From NCBI GenBank assembly GCA_028277765.1, contig JANQFQ010000051.1, forward strand, positions 51,849 through 115,848: 64,000 nt of DNA. Reading direction: 5' to 3'. A model generated the notes under the pieces. The model saw only the letters and a list, made by a program, of their open reading frames with translations, made no database searches and had not been told where the DNA came from. Position numbers and translations under genes: made by a program. Source of the stretch: Desulfobacterales bacterium. Its GTDB lineage: Bacteria > Desulfobacterota > Desulfobacteria > Desulfobacterales > SURF-7. Positions 55,970 through 63,653 of the stretch are shown piece by piece (position 1 is the first letter of the stretch; every line of letters starts with the position of its first letter).

Positions 55970-56563
55970 ATGACTACAAATGGTAAAATTGAAATAATGG
56001 TATCTTCATCAGTATATGGTTACGAAGATCAACTCAATCAAATCTGTGGTTTGTTTGAACAAATGGGTTGTCACCCAATCAGCTCACACTATAAAACTAT
56101 GCCTACGGATCCTTCAAAATCTAATTTGGAAAATTGCTTATGCGCTACACAAAATTGTGATGCATTCTTCGGAATTTTACGACCGTTTTATGGTTCTGGT
56201 ATAATAGGGAGCACCTCAATTGCTCATGAAGAAATGAAATTGGCTATCAACTTGAAAAAGCCAAGATGGTTTATTGCCCATCGTGATATTCGGGTCGCCA
56301 GGATTCTTTTAAAGCAATACATGTTTAATGGTGATGATTCACCTAATGATGATTTTAAATATCAGCCAACTAAGTTGCTCGATGATATTCGTGTAATTGA
56401 TATGTATAATGATACGATTCAAAATAATATTCCTCCGGAAGAGCGTATTGGACATTGGACTGAAGAATACTTTGATTTGGATGACATTAAAAAGGTTATT
56501 TATACTCAATTTAGTAATCAGGATAGAATATTGGACATCATCAAAAAAATGAATGCATTATGA
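55970..56563 (+). CDS. DUF4062-like protein, first gene of putative defence module
   Basis: 197 aa. It begins GKIEIMVSSSVYGYEDQLNQICGLFEQMG, the pattern of the DUF4062 fold (Rossmann-like, found beside STAND ATPases and other immune-type proteins), with GSGIIGSTSIAHEEMKLAINLKKPRWFI and a YIDDI-like tail. It has no catalytic motif I can name with confidence. The codon use is strongly AT-rich. Its stop overlaps the next gene start by 4 bp (ATGA), so the two act together. In other genomes DUF4062 appears with nucleases or Schlafen-like proteins; defence is an inference. Confidence 0.7.
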   Translation: MTTNGKIEIMVSSSVYGYEDQLNQICGLFEQMGCHPISSHYKTMPTDPSKSNLENCLCATQNCDAFFGILRPFYGSGIIGSTSIAHEEMKLAINLKKPRWFIAHRDIRVARILLKQYMFNGDDSPNDDFKYQPTKLLDDIRVIDMYNDTIQNNIPPEERIGHWTEEYFDLDDIKKVIYTQFSNQDRILDIIKKMNAL

Positions 56564-58053
56564 AAAAGGAAATTACAACATATATCGAATCGATTCTTCA
56601 TAAGAAAGAATCTGCAACGCTTGAGTTCAAAGCTACTTATAATAAAGAACAAGTGGGGATGACGATTTGTTCTTTCCTAAATGGTAAAGGAGGCCAACTG
56701 GTTATTGGTTTTGATGAAAATCAACAAATCAAAGGCGTCGCAAAAGCAGATGAAAAAGCAAATGAAATTGCCTTGTTTCTTGAAAAAGAAATTGTTCCTG
56801 AGCCTGCTGTTTCAGTAGATGTTCAAAGCTTTAAAGGAAAAAAATTAATTTTAATCAATGTATGGAAAGGCACCAATCAGCCTTACATTTTTAGAGGTGG
56901 TGTTTATTTTAGAAAGAGTAGTTCCTCTGTAAAAGCCAACTCAACCCAGCTGGCCAAACTTATCCACGGCAATCAGGAAAGGAACAATCGTTGGGAAGCC
57001 AAATCCGCCATAGAAGTTGAGTTAGATGCCATTGACTTAAATGAAGTTAAGAACTGCATTAATGAAGCACTTAGTGGAGGACGCGATCTAAGTATTCCTA
57101 CAGAGCCCTTACATTTTTTAAGCAAGTATGGCTTGTACAAAAATGGGGATTTTACTAATGCTTCAGTTCTGCTTTTTGGCATTGACCCGGTTCGGTTTTT
57201 CCCTCAAGTACGTGTTAGACTATCAGTTTTTAAAACCGATAAGACCGGAGAAAAAATTATTTATGATAAGATTTTTGAAAAGAATCTTTTCCAAACAGTT
57301 AATCAAATTACTGATTTCTTTGATTTAGCCTATGGTGTGTCTAGTTCCTTTAAATCATCCGATTGGAAACGGAATGATAAACTTGGATTTCCTCGTCTGG
57401 CTATTCGAGAAGCTATTCTCAACGCTATAATCCATCGCGATTATTCGTCATACTCAAGCAGCATTGCCATCAATATTTATCCTGATAAGCTGCAAATAAC
57501 TAGTTTTGGTAGGCTTCCTAAGGGAATTACAATAAAGTCTTTATCAAAAGATCATTTGTCAGTACCCGTTAATCCTTACATAGCTCATGTCTTTTTTCTG
57601 AGAAAATGGATTGAAAAGATCGGTCTTGGAACATTAAAAATGATTGCGCAATGTAATACTTTGGGTTTTAAGGCTCCTGTTTGGCATATGAAAGGAAATG
57701 CTGTTACAGTTACTTTCCCAGGTATATCTGTACCATTTGATTATAGTGAGGGAATAAGTGAGGGAATAAGTGGGGGATTAAATAAACTTATTGATGATTA
57801 TTCAAATAAGGGAATAAGTAAGGAAATAACAGTTACTCTAAAGGAGGCTATGCTTGATATAATAGAACTACTTATCAAGGATAAAAAACTTAGAGCCTCA
57901 GAGATAGCTAATAAGCTTGGTAAACCTTATAAAACCATCGAAAGGCACATTAAAATGTTAAAAGATATAAATGCCATTATCTATGAGGGATCAAAAAGAG
58001 CTGGGGGGTATAAATTAACGAAAAAACTTCTAAACGTTATAAATAACAATTGA
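56560..58053 (+). CDS. Schlafen AlbA_2 - GHKL ATPase (HATPase_c_4) - winged-helix protein
   Basis: 497 aa. Residues about 10-130 form the AlbA_2 domain (KKESATLEFKATYN); Glu17 and Glu22 have the ExxxxE spacing of the SLFN13-type nuclease acids. Residues about 272-390 are the HATPase_c_4 region (REAILNAIIHRDY, EKIGLGTLKM). A GIS(E/G)-rich spacer (about 401-413) leads to a winged helix (about 440-490, LRASEIANKLGKPYKTIERHIKMLKDI). The family also contains transcription regulators, so both regulatory and nucleolytic roles are possible. AT-rich codon use and the DUF4062 partner set it apart from the surrounding genes. Confidence 0.85.
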   Translation: MKKEITTYIESILHKKESATLEFKATYNKEQVGMTICSFLNGKGGQLVIGFDENQQIKGVAKADEKANEIALFLEKEIVPEPAVSVDVQSFKGKKLILINVWKGTNQPYIFRGGVYFRKSSSSVKANSTQLAKLIHGNQERNNRWEAKSAIEVELDAIDLNEVKNCINEALSGGRDLSIPTEPLHFLSKYGLYKNGDFTNASVLLFGIDPVRFFPQVRVRLSVFKTDKTGEKIIYDKIFEKNLFQTVNQITDFFDLAYGVSSSFKSSDWKRNDKLGFPRLAIREAILNAIIHRDYSSYSSSIAINIYPDKLQITSFGRLPKGITIKSLSKDHLSVPVNPYIAHVFFLRKWIEKIGLGTLKMIAQCNTLGFKAPVWHMKGNAVTVTFPGISVPFDYSEGISEGISGGLNKLIDDYSNKGISKEITVTLKEAMLDIIELLIKDKKLRASEIANKLGKPYKTIERHIKMLKDINAIIYEGSKRAGGYKLTKKLLNVINNN

Positions 58054-58154
58054 AAGGTATTTTACCATATCTACCGCTTGGTCGATTTTTGAAAACAAAT
58101 CAGTCCTGAATTCCGTAAACAGTAAATAGAAAGGATCATCAGTAATCAAATTTA

Positions 58155-58265
58155 TTATATTGGAGTGCCATTTAATTTGTCCCAGACATTGTGTTTAGCT
58201 TTTTCAGTAGAAAAGCGTAAAACAATACCATTATGCTTCAATTTCCTAAATGACAAGAGGAACAT
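58155..58265 (-). pseudogene. Short antisense coding remnant
   Basis: A minus-strand frame from ATG at 58265 to TAA at 58155 gives 36 aa (MFLLSFRKLKHNGIVLRFST ...). Directly after it, in another frame, about 45 further codons (58030-58160, ...DDPFYLLFTEFRTDLFSKID...) also read like protein. Together they suggest the broken 3' part of a lost gene opposite to the AlbA_2 gene. No family recognised. Confidence 0.3.
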
Positions 58266-58268
58266 TAA

Positions 58269-58514
58269 ATGCTCAGCATACTCATAAGCATCCTGATTGC
58301 AATTGCTCTTCTGTTCATACTTGGCATACCTTTAGTGGTTAGCAAAATTAAAATTTCACGTTCACTTAGACTTGAAACAATTGATATCTTACAAATCGAT
58401 CTGACTGTAAAAGAATTCTTCATCCAGTTGGATCAAGATGCTGAAAAATTAGGTTTTGTCAAGCAACTCGATTTTTCCGCAAAAGGACTTCCAACATTAA
58501 ACTACAATTGGTAA
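58269..58514 (+). CDS. Small membrane-anchored hypothetical protein (probably the front part of a broken gene)
   Basis: 81 aa with an N-terminal membrane helix (LSILISILIAIALLFILGIPLVV) and a short soluble part ending ...KGLPTLNYNW. The frame stops just where a shifted frame continues as NYLNPFADNFTWTRFWLGYGF, so it may be the first part of a longer protein. AT-rich, no family recognised. Confidence 0.45.
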   Translation: MLSILISILIAIALLFILGIPLVVSKIKISRSLRLETIDILQIDLTVKEFFIQLDQDAEKLGFVKQLDFSAKGLPTLNYNW

Positions 58515-58578
58515 TTATCTCAACCCTTTTGCTGACAATTTTACATGGACCCGCTTTTGGCTGGGATATGGATTTTCA

Positions 58579-58905
58579 TTGGCAATTCTTTTTCTAGGCA
58601 CTCATTTTTACGTGGAAAACAGATTAACGGATATCGATCCCTTTGGGTTTATTTTCCAGAGCCTTTCTATATATTTGGCGCTCTGTTCCATCTACGCTGT
58701 TAGCGGATGTATCATCGGCTTTTTATTTGATTCAAAATCGTTTTTATGGGGAATACTGATCGCTCTGCCGCCAATCATCGTATATAATGAACACCTGCCA
58801 TTCCCATATATCCTTTTTCTTGTTGCTGGAGCAAGTGCGGGATTCATTGGGAACCTGGTTTTAAAAAAATGGTTGATAATGAAAAGTTTTCAACACAAGC
58901 AGTGA
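58579..58905 (+). CDS. Hypothetical three-helix membrane protein (likely continuation of the preceding gene)
   Basis: 108 aa from a TTG; the frame is open from 58501 with protein-like residues but has no good start. Three membrane helices (about 20-44, 51-70, 75-94) fill the sequence (FQSLSIYLALCSIYAVSGCIIGFLF). A one-base deletion near 58512 would join it to the preceding frame into one protein of about 210 aa. No family recognised. Confidence 0.45.
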   Translation: MAILFLGTHFYVENRLTDIDPFGFIFQSLSIYLALCSIYAVSGCIIGFLFDSKSFLWGILIALPPIIVYNEHLPFPYILFLVAGASAGFIGNLVLKKWLIMKSFQHKQ

Positions 58906-58916
58906 AGGATATAGGA

Positions 58917-59090
58917 ATGAATTTTGTTTTTTTATATAATATTAACGAAGGAATGCTGGGGGGTGTTTTTTCAAAATCAAATTTTCTCACATTTGTTATA
59001 ATTATTTTAGTTTTAATCTTTGGATCCTGGTTTGCTAAAAATGTTCTTAAAATGGAAGCGTTTTTTCTAGCAAGAAAATTGTGGGTTTAA
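58917..59090 (+). CDS. Small membrane peptide, frame probably broken at its end
   Basis: 57 aa with AAGGATATAGGA before the ATG. It has one membrane helix (LTFVIIILVLIFGSWFA), preceded by LYNINEGMLGGVF. A minus-one shift near 59080 would extend it with SKKIVGLIIGIILLLRTRYG to a TAA at 59152, giving a second helix. A faint likeness to signal peptidase II (NEG motif) is too weak to use. No function assigned. Confidence 0.4.
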   Translation: MNFVFLYNINEGMLGGVFSKSNFLTFVIIILVLIFGSWFAKNVLKMEAFFLARKLWV

Positions 59091-59217
59091 TTATCGGGAT
59101 CATTTTACTCCTACGGACAAGATATGGGGCAATTAAAAAACTCAAGCCCTAAGAAAGAAGGGGCCATGAAAAAATAATATGAATGAAATTAAAAGAATGT
59201 AACGAGACCTGTCAACT

Positions 59218-59604
59218 ATGCTACTTAAAGAATTCAAAGAAACTGTGGGAGATATAGCATACAAAACCATTATCCAAATGCTTAAAGATATTGGACCTGA
59301 TGCACGCACACAAAGGATCAGTGTTGTTATCGCGGGAATTTTAAGATTCGCGGTAAGAAATTGTGCTGAACATTATGACGACGCAGAGGCCCTCAGCAAC
59401 GCGCTTATAGCTGTAGAAGAAGAACCCTGGCGAGCAGAAGAATCCTCAGAAGAATTTGATTTGCTATATACGTTTATTGATGAATTGTGTTTGGAAACAG
59501 GTATGCTCAATGAGAGGATGTCATCAAAAGGATATTCATATAGCATTGCCGAACATGCCATTATAGAGTACGCCAGATGGCATGCCATGCCCTGGGAAGA
59601 TTAA
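59218..59604 (+). CDS. Hypothetical acidic protein
   Basis: 128 aa, mostly helical and acidic (YDDAEALSNALIAVEEEPWRAEESSEEFD), no signal peptide or membrane helix. The end IIEYARWHAMPWED looks structured. No family recognised. Its stop overlaps the convergent cyclase by 4 bp. Confidence 0.6.
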   Translation: MLLKEFKETVGDIAYKTIIQMLKDIGPDARTQRISVVIAGILRFAVRNCAEHYDDAEALSNALIAVEEEPWRAEESSEEFDLLYTFIDELCLETGMLNERMSSKGYSYSIAEHAIIEYARWHAMPWED

Positions 59605-60557
59605 TCTTGTTTGTCTTCTGCAGCCAATTTGATTTTAAAATGGATCACCTCCGGGGAATGAGATGTCACCTCTTTTCCCAGGCCGATGATTCCTTCTCCG
59701 TAGATCGTGCACTTATCACGCCGGATCATTTCACCAGGCTTCCCTTTTATCTTTAAATATGATCCATTTGTACTAAAATCATCAATCAATACAAAACTGC
59801 TCCTCCGGAATTCAATCTTGGCATGAAAACGGGATGCCTTATCGCTTTCAACAACAATATCATTGTGTATATGCCGTCCCATCTTGACAACCGGTCTATT
59901 ATGGCAGATCTCAAACTCTTGGTCATTATGCCTGACAATCATGCGCGCTAGAGGGATGTCCATGGCATCGTACATACTTTCCGGTACGGTAAACGTGGCT
60001 TCATTCTCATCGACCATCAGCTCGTAAATATCAATCTCATCAGTCTTTCCTTTAACTGTGGTTCTATCAATATGCCTCAGATTGTTTTGGTGACCAGATG
60101 AAAGCCCATTCCTTGTCTCTTTTGTTATTAAAATCTGTCTCTGCTTTGCCAGGTCTGCAACCCGGGCAGCAACATTGACCGCATCACCAAAGATATCATT
60201 GTCTTCATGGATAACTGGGCCCGTATGAACGCCAATACGGATGTCAGGTATAGATGTGTCAATTCCCTGCATTTCTGAGATTTTGTCCTGCATTGTGACA
60301 GCCGCTTCAACCGCGTCAGAGGGCCGCCGGAATGTACTCATCATGCCGTCGCCCAGTGTTTTAATCACATTTCCGCCGTGACGTGATGTTGCGTCACTAA
60401 GACATGATATACAGCTGGACACAAGCGTTCGTGCAAGTTTGTCCCCAAGGGTATCATATAGGCGGGTACTGCTGGCAATATCCGCAAAAAGAATCGTAAA
60501 GACAACCTTTTCCTGCGTCTTTTTCTTCTGAAATAGATTGGTAATAATTTTTTTCAC
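59601..60557 (-). CDS. Class III adenylate/guanylate cyclase with FHA domain
   Basis: 318 aa. Catalytic domain (about 18-185): VVFTILFADIASSTRLYDTLG (metal Asp), TLGDGMMSTF (second Asp) and DIRIGVHTGPVIHEDNDIFGDAVNVAARVADLA. Residues about 215-300 form an FHA phosphopeptide-binding domain (MIVRHNDQEFEICHNRPVVKMGRHIHNDIVVES ... FVLIDDFSTNGSYL). It produces cAMP or cGMP and is cytosolic. FHA indicates input from a Ser/Thr kinase, none of which is in the window. The cyclic-nucleotide-binding protein at 50.8 kb is a possible target. Confidence 0.93.
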   Translation of the reverse strand: MKKIITNLFQKKKTQEKVVFTILFADIASSTRLYDTLGDKLARTLVSSCISCLSDATSRHGGNVIKTLGDGMMSTFRRPSDAVEAAVTMQDKISEMQGIDTSIPDIRIGVHTGPVIHEDNDIFGDAVNVAARVADLAKQRQILITKETRNGLSSGHQNNLRHIDRTTVKGKTDEIDIYELMVDENEATFTVPESMYDAMDIPLARMIVRHNDQEFEICHNRPVVKMGRHIHNDIVVESDKASRFHAKIEFRRSSFVLIDDFSTNGSYLKIKGKPGEMIRRDKCTIYGEGIIGLGKEVTSHSPEVIHFKIKLAAEDKQD

Positions 60558-60709
60558 AGCTTGCCCACTTCAAGGTATTATAATATACATATCCCTGTTA
60601 AACTGGCCAGAAAAACTTATACGTCTTAAAATGATGAATCTAATGCTGTGATACTGAAAATTAATTTTTAATTATAAAGTATTTTAATTCAAATGCAAAG
60701 CATATTTAA

Positions 60710-61390
60710 CTATAATGTGCTTTCATCTGGTTCCCTTATAAAAGGGTATGTTTTTTTTTGGTATTTTTCAAGCTTGATTATCTTTTTCAGCTGTTTCAGT
60801 GTTTTATGAGGTGATTTTTTCAGGATTTTCTTGCTCAGTGTCCGGAACAGCCAAGACGGGATCTTCCCGCCGGGATCAGCATACCCACGAAAAACAGTCT
60901 CTACCATACCATTCTTTTTTGGGGTTAATTTCCATGAAGATTCAATGATTTTAATCCTTACATACTTTTTTTTCTTAGGAAGATAATCTGGAAAAGATGT
61001 CCCGCTTACAGTGACAGACAGGGTTAACGGGTCCTGGGAAGTTACGGTTCTCACAATCCCATCCCTGTCCTTTAAGGGGAACGGAGCACTGGTTACTGTA
61101 TACACATAATAATCCCTGTCTGAAACTGTTTTAAGGAGTTCCACTTTTTCAGTCCGGTCAACCCATTTCGGTATAGTCTCCACATCTCTGAACACGGCTA
61201 TAAAACTATTTAATGAGCTTTTTATATATGTTATCCCTTTAAATTCAATATGGCCGTCATCTGTATGACGATAATACACCTTAATGTTCTCTTTCTTATC
61301 TATCAGTACCTGCTTCCACGTGGAAGCTGCCCAGCTTTCCGATGTTGTCATAAAAATAAATATCAGTATCAGTAAAATGTTTACATGCAT
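60710..61390 (-). CDS. Periplasmic START/SRPBCC-type lipid-binding protein
   Basis: 226 aa with a signal peptide (MHVNILLILIFIFMTTSESWA). The mature part reads as a START fold (IKVYYRHTDDGHIEFKGITYI, VFRDVETIPKWVDRTEKVELL, DRDYYVYTVTSAPFPLKDRD, SSWKLTPKKNGMVETVFRGYADPGGKIPSW). START proteins bind hydrophobic ligands in an internal cavity. Ligand unknown. Downstream of a repeat-rich gap behind the STAS-like gene. Confidence 0.85.
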   Translation of the reverse strand: MHVNILLILIFIFMTTSESWAASTWKQVLIDKKENIKVYYRHTDDGHIEFKGITYIKSSLNSFIAVFRDVETIPKWVDRTEKVELLKTVSDRDYYVYTVTSAPFPLKDRDGIVRTVTSQDPLTLSVTVSGTSFPDYLPKKKKYVRIKIIESSWKLTPKKNGMVETVFRGYADPGGKIPSWLFRTLSKKILKKSPHKTLKQLKKIIKLEKYQKKTYPFIREPDESTL

Positions 61391-61427
61391 TGTAATTATT
61401 CCTTTTCAACACAGAGAAAAAATATAG

Positions 61428-61614
61428 TTCACACCACGAAGGACACGAAGAGCTCGAAGGGGTTGTTTGTTTGCCCTTTGGGCAATAGTGCTTTTATTTT
61501 CAGAATATTCATAGCTAATTCCTTCTTTAATTATCTCATCGCCAAATCTGCTGCTATCTTTTGCGAAGCAACCAAAAAACCTCTTCGTGTTCTTCGCGCC
61601 CTTCGTGGTGAATA
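61428..61614. repeat. Inverted pair of CACCACGAAG repeats
   Basis: Left arm from 61428 (CACACCACGAAGGACACGAA...) and right arm up to 61614 (...GCGCCCTTCGTGGTGAAT) are imperfect reverse complements over roughly 45 bp, with the relation continuing inward (GGGGTTGTTTGTTTG against CAACCAAAAAACC). The core of about 100 bp has no reading frame of note. Same layout as the 25.6-kb element. Confidence 0.7.
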
Positions 61615-61632
61615 TGTTTTGTTGTCAGTTGA

Positions 61633-61986
61633 TTATTTTTTAAGAAAACGGTATGCTTCATCTACTGTATTAAAAACGCCGCATTTGTATGCTTTCAAGA
61701 ATATAGCTCTTTCATAATTAGCGACCTTTTTCTTTCTTTTATCATTCGTGACCAGGGCTATACTGCCAAGAAGCTCTTCTATCCCATTCATTAACATCTC
61801 CTGCATGTCCATTGACAATGAATACGAGCCGGTCCTTTTAACAATTATATCTACTGGAAAATCATACGATTTCCCGATTTCTTCAATCGCCCATAATATA
61901 TCATCCTTTACTAATTCACCGTCAAGATACACATCACATAAGAGCGCATCCTTATAATTTTCGATTCTAATCCTTCCGTTGTCCAT
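61633..61986 (-). CDS. Small STAS/SEC14-like protein under c-di-GMP riboswitch control
   Basis: 117 aa, cytosolic. Layout (RIENYKDALLCDVYLDGELVKDDILWAIEEIGKSYDFPVDIIVKRTGSYSLSM then two helices) resembles STAS-like or anti-sigma antagonist-type domains in secondary structure, but no phosphorylatable Ser is obvious. A good ribosome site (AGGGAGTTAAAA) is present. The leader carries a consensus promoter, a c-di-GMP-I riboswitch and a terminator-like hairpin, so its level should follow c-di-GMP. It is the only gene close downstream of that switch, which makes it a strong candidate for a c-di-GMP effector or surface-state regulator. Confidence 0.75.
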   Translation of the reverse strand: MDNGRIRIENYKDALLCDVYLDGELVKDDILWAIEEIGKSYDFPVDIIVKRTGSYSLSMDMQEMLMNGIEELLGSIALVTNDKRKKKVANYERAIFLKAYKCGVFNTVDEAYRFLKK

Positions 61987-62088
61987 TTTTAACTCCCTAT
62001 GGTTTTTAACCCGAATATTTCCAGGTTAATCATCAACCAACAAGATACTTACACAACACCCGTCAGCAAATGAATTCACATTATACAA

Positions 62089-62124
62089 CAAAAAAACCGA
62101 ACCATCAATATAGACAGCTCGGTT
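62089..62124 (-). terminator. Intrinsic terminator-like hairpin of the riboswitch leader
   Basis: On the minus strand AACCGA (62119-62124) and TCGGTT (62095-62100) form a stem with an 18-nt loop, followed by a run of seven to eight T. It lies between the aptamer and the STAS-like gene, the position of an expression platform. Whether ligand switches it on or off cannot be read directly. Confidence 0.6.
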
Positions 62125-62136
62125 ATTTTTTCTTTT

Positions 62137-62214
62137 GGCAACCCGGCTATCCACCATATCTGGTGCACCCGTGGCTTTCCGTCCCTCAGTTACCCAAGGT
62201 TTGGCTTTGTCACG
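62137..62214 (-). ncRNA. c-di-GMP-I (GEMM-I) riboswitch aptamer
   Basis: Minus-strand sequence shows all core elements of GEMM-I: ACAAAGCCAAACC, a stem CCUUGG-GUAA-CUGAGG with a GNRA tetraloop, GGGACGGAAAGCC (conserved GACGxAAAGCC), a second stem CACC-AGAUAU-GGUG, and the closing GGAUAGCCGGGUUGCC. These match the consensus for class I c-di-GMP switches, including the G and A that contact the ligand. It starts about 14 nt after the predicted transcription start and lies 150 nt before the STAS-like gene. Confidence 0.92.
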
Positions 62215-62234
62215 TAATATGTATTGTTATAATA

Positions 62235-62263
62235 ATTATACTCGGATAGTCATTTTCTGTCAA
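62235..62263 (-). promoter_or_regulatory. Consensus sigma70 promoter driving the riboswitch leader
   Basis: On the minus strand TTGACA (62258-62263) and TATAAT (62235-62240) with exactly 17 bp between: a perfect consensus. The start point would be near 62228, just before the GEMM aptamer. It shows that transcription begins independently of the upstream cvpA-like gene. Confidence 0.88.
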
Positions 62264-62299
62264 CCGCTCACAAGTTTCTATGATAAATGCGGGTTAATA

Positions 62300-63418
62300 C
62301 TATCTTTCCATCTTTTCCGCCCTTGACTTGTATTCTTCAGGAACCTTCTCCAAACTGCTGACATAATGTTTTTGGCCGGTGTCATCGGTATACTTGTAAA
62401 TATCTCTCTGTTCTTCCTCTTCATCTGCTATTTTCGAAACCGTTTCTGAATCAATATCCTGTGCAGATCCAGCAGAACCATCGTTTAATATTGCCTGAAC
62501 CGCCTTTTGAAAATCCCGGTTTTCAAGCAGCCCCATAATATTCCCGTCTTCAATAAGTTTTACCACTTCATCTTTTGTAAGGAGATTTTGGATACGCGGA
62601 TCATTGCGGAGATTCTGCACCCTGGGATTAATTTGATTGATAGCAAGCCTTACATAATCTTTAAATTCTTCAGAACCGATATCTTGATTAATAATACCAA
62701 GATTGGCAAACTGGTCCCTGAGATTTTGATTTTCAGCGATTCTGTTAATGCTGCTCCGATCCATGGCGCTTTCAATATCAGCGGATTCAAGATCGCTCCA
62801 GAATGCTCTGTCCTCAATAAGCTCTTGTATATAAGGATTGTTAACAACATCGTTTATCTTTTCTATTGTCCGGGACGGGTGAAGAGCGACTTGGGCAGCA
62901 AGCCTGGTTCCAGGATCTGAATCCTTGAGGCTGCTGCTAACAATCTGGTCAGCCATATGACCAGAAATCTCAGCGGTAATCGAATCGTCCACATCCGGTA
63001 TCGCTTCAGCAACTCCTGCGTGATGTGCCTCCTGCAGATAGTTCCCCAGAAGACCGATCAGGAAGACGATAATTAATCCCCTTAAAGTGCCGAATACCGC
63101 CCCGCCCAAACGATCAACTGCGGTGCGGGATTTCTGTTCGCGCTTTTTCCTCTCTATCATGCAGATAATTGCCCCAAAAAGCCCGAACAACAGAAAAACA
63201 GCAATAAAGGCAGCTGCACCAGCAAGAGGCAAAGTAAGAAAAGGGAAACCCGTAGTATGCGGCTCCAGATAAGGGACCAGTAGCGGCCCTACTTTTAGTG
63301 CCGCAAAATAGGATAAAATCAGGTTTAAAAAACTTAATCCAGCAGCAAGGCTTCCCCGCAGGGCACCGCTGATAAAAAAAACAATTAATATTATGCCAGC
63401 GATTATATCCAGGTACAT
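62300..63418 (-). CDS. CvpA-family membrane protein with long linker and C-terminal DUF4124-like domain
   Basis: 372 aa, twice usual CvpA size. Four N-terminal helices (about 1-125) match CvpA (DIIAGIILIVFFISGALRGS, RLGGAVFGTLRGLIIVFLIGLLG). Residues about 130-300 form a helical, Asn/Asp-rich region (NPYIQELIEDRAFWSDL, LRNDPRIQNLLTKDEVV) with internal repeats. The end IYKYTDDTGQKHYVSSLEKVPEEY is a DUF4124-type segment. CvpA proteins affect envelope integrity and biofilm; an envelope function of the fusion is inferred. Confidence 0.85.
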   Translation of the reverse strand: MYLDIIAGIILIVFFISGALRGSLAAGLSFLNLILSYFAALKVGPLLVPYLEPHTTGFPFLTLPLAGAAAFIAVFLLFGLFGAIICMIERKKREQKSRTAVDRLGGAVFGTLRGLIIVFLIGLLGNYLQEAHHAGVAEAIPDVDDSITAEISGHMADQIVSSSLKDSDPGTRLAAQVALHPSRTIEKINDVVNNPYIQELIEDRAFWSDLESADIESAMDRSSINRIAENQNLRDQFANLGIINQDIGSEEFKDYVRLAINQINPRVQNLRNDPRIQNLLTKDEVVKLIEDGNIMGLLENRDFQKAVQAILNDGSAGSAQDIDSETVSKIADEEEEQRDIYKYTDDTGQKHYVSSLEKVPEEYKSRAEKMER

Positions 63419-63653
63419 GACAACCTCATAAGTGTTAACAAAGTTAATTAAAGTATAAAACAGAGCGACTTAAGTTACAAGTTACAAGTGACTTAAGTTA
63501 AGGAATATTCCCTGTTTTATGTTTTAAATAATTGTCTGTTTGAATTTATGCAAAAACAAGCTTGTCTGGATCTCTGAAAAAGAATTTTTGTAGACAATAT
63601 CATATAACCACTCGTCAAAGGGTTAAAAAGCATCTTAAAAAGGAGGATGGAAA

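Noticed and set aside
58917..59090. Signal peptidase II-like identity from the NEG motif
   Set aside because: Only one short motif matches, the sequence is far too short and the catalytic Asp pair is absent.
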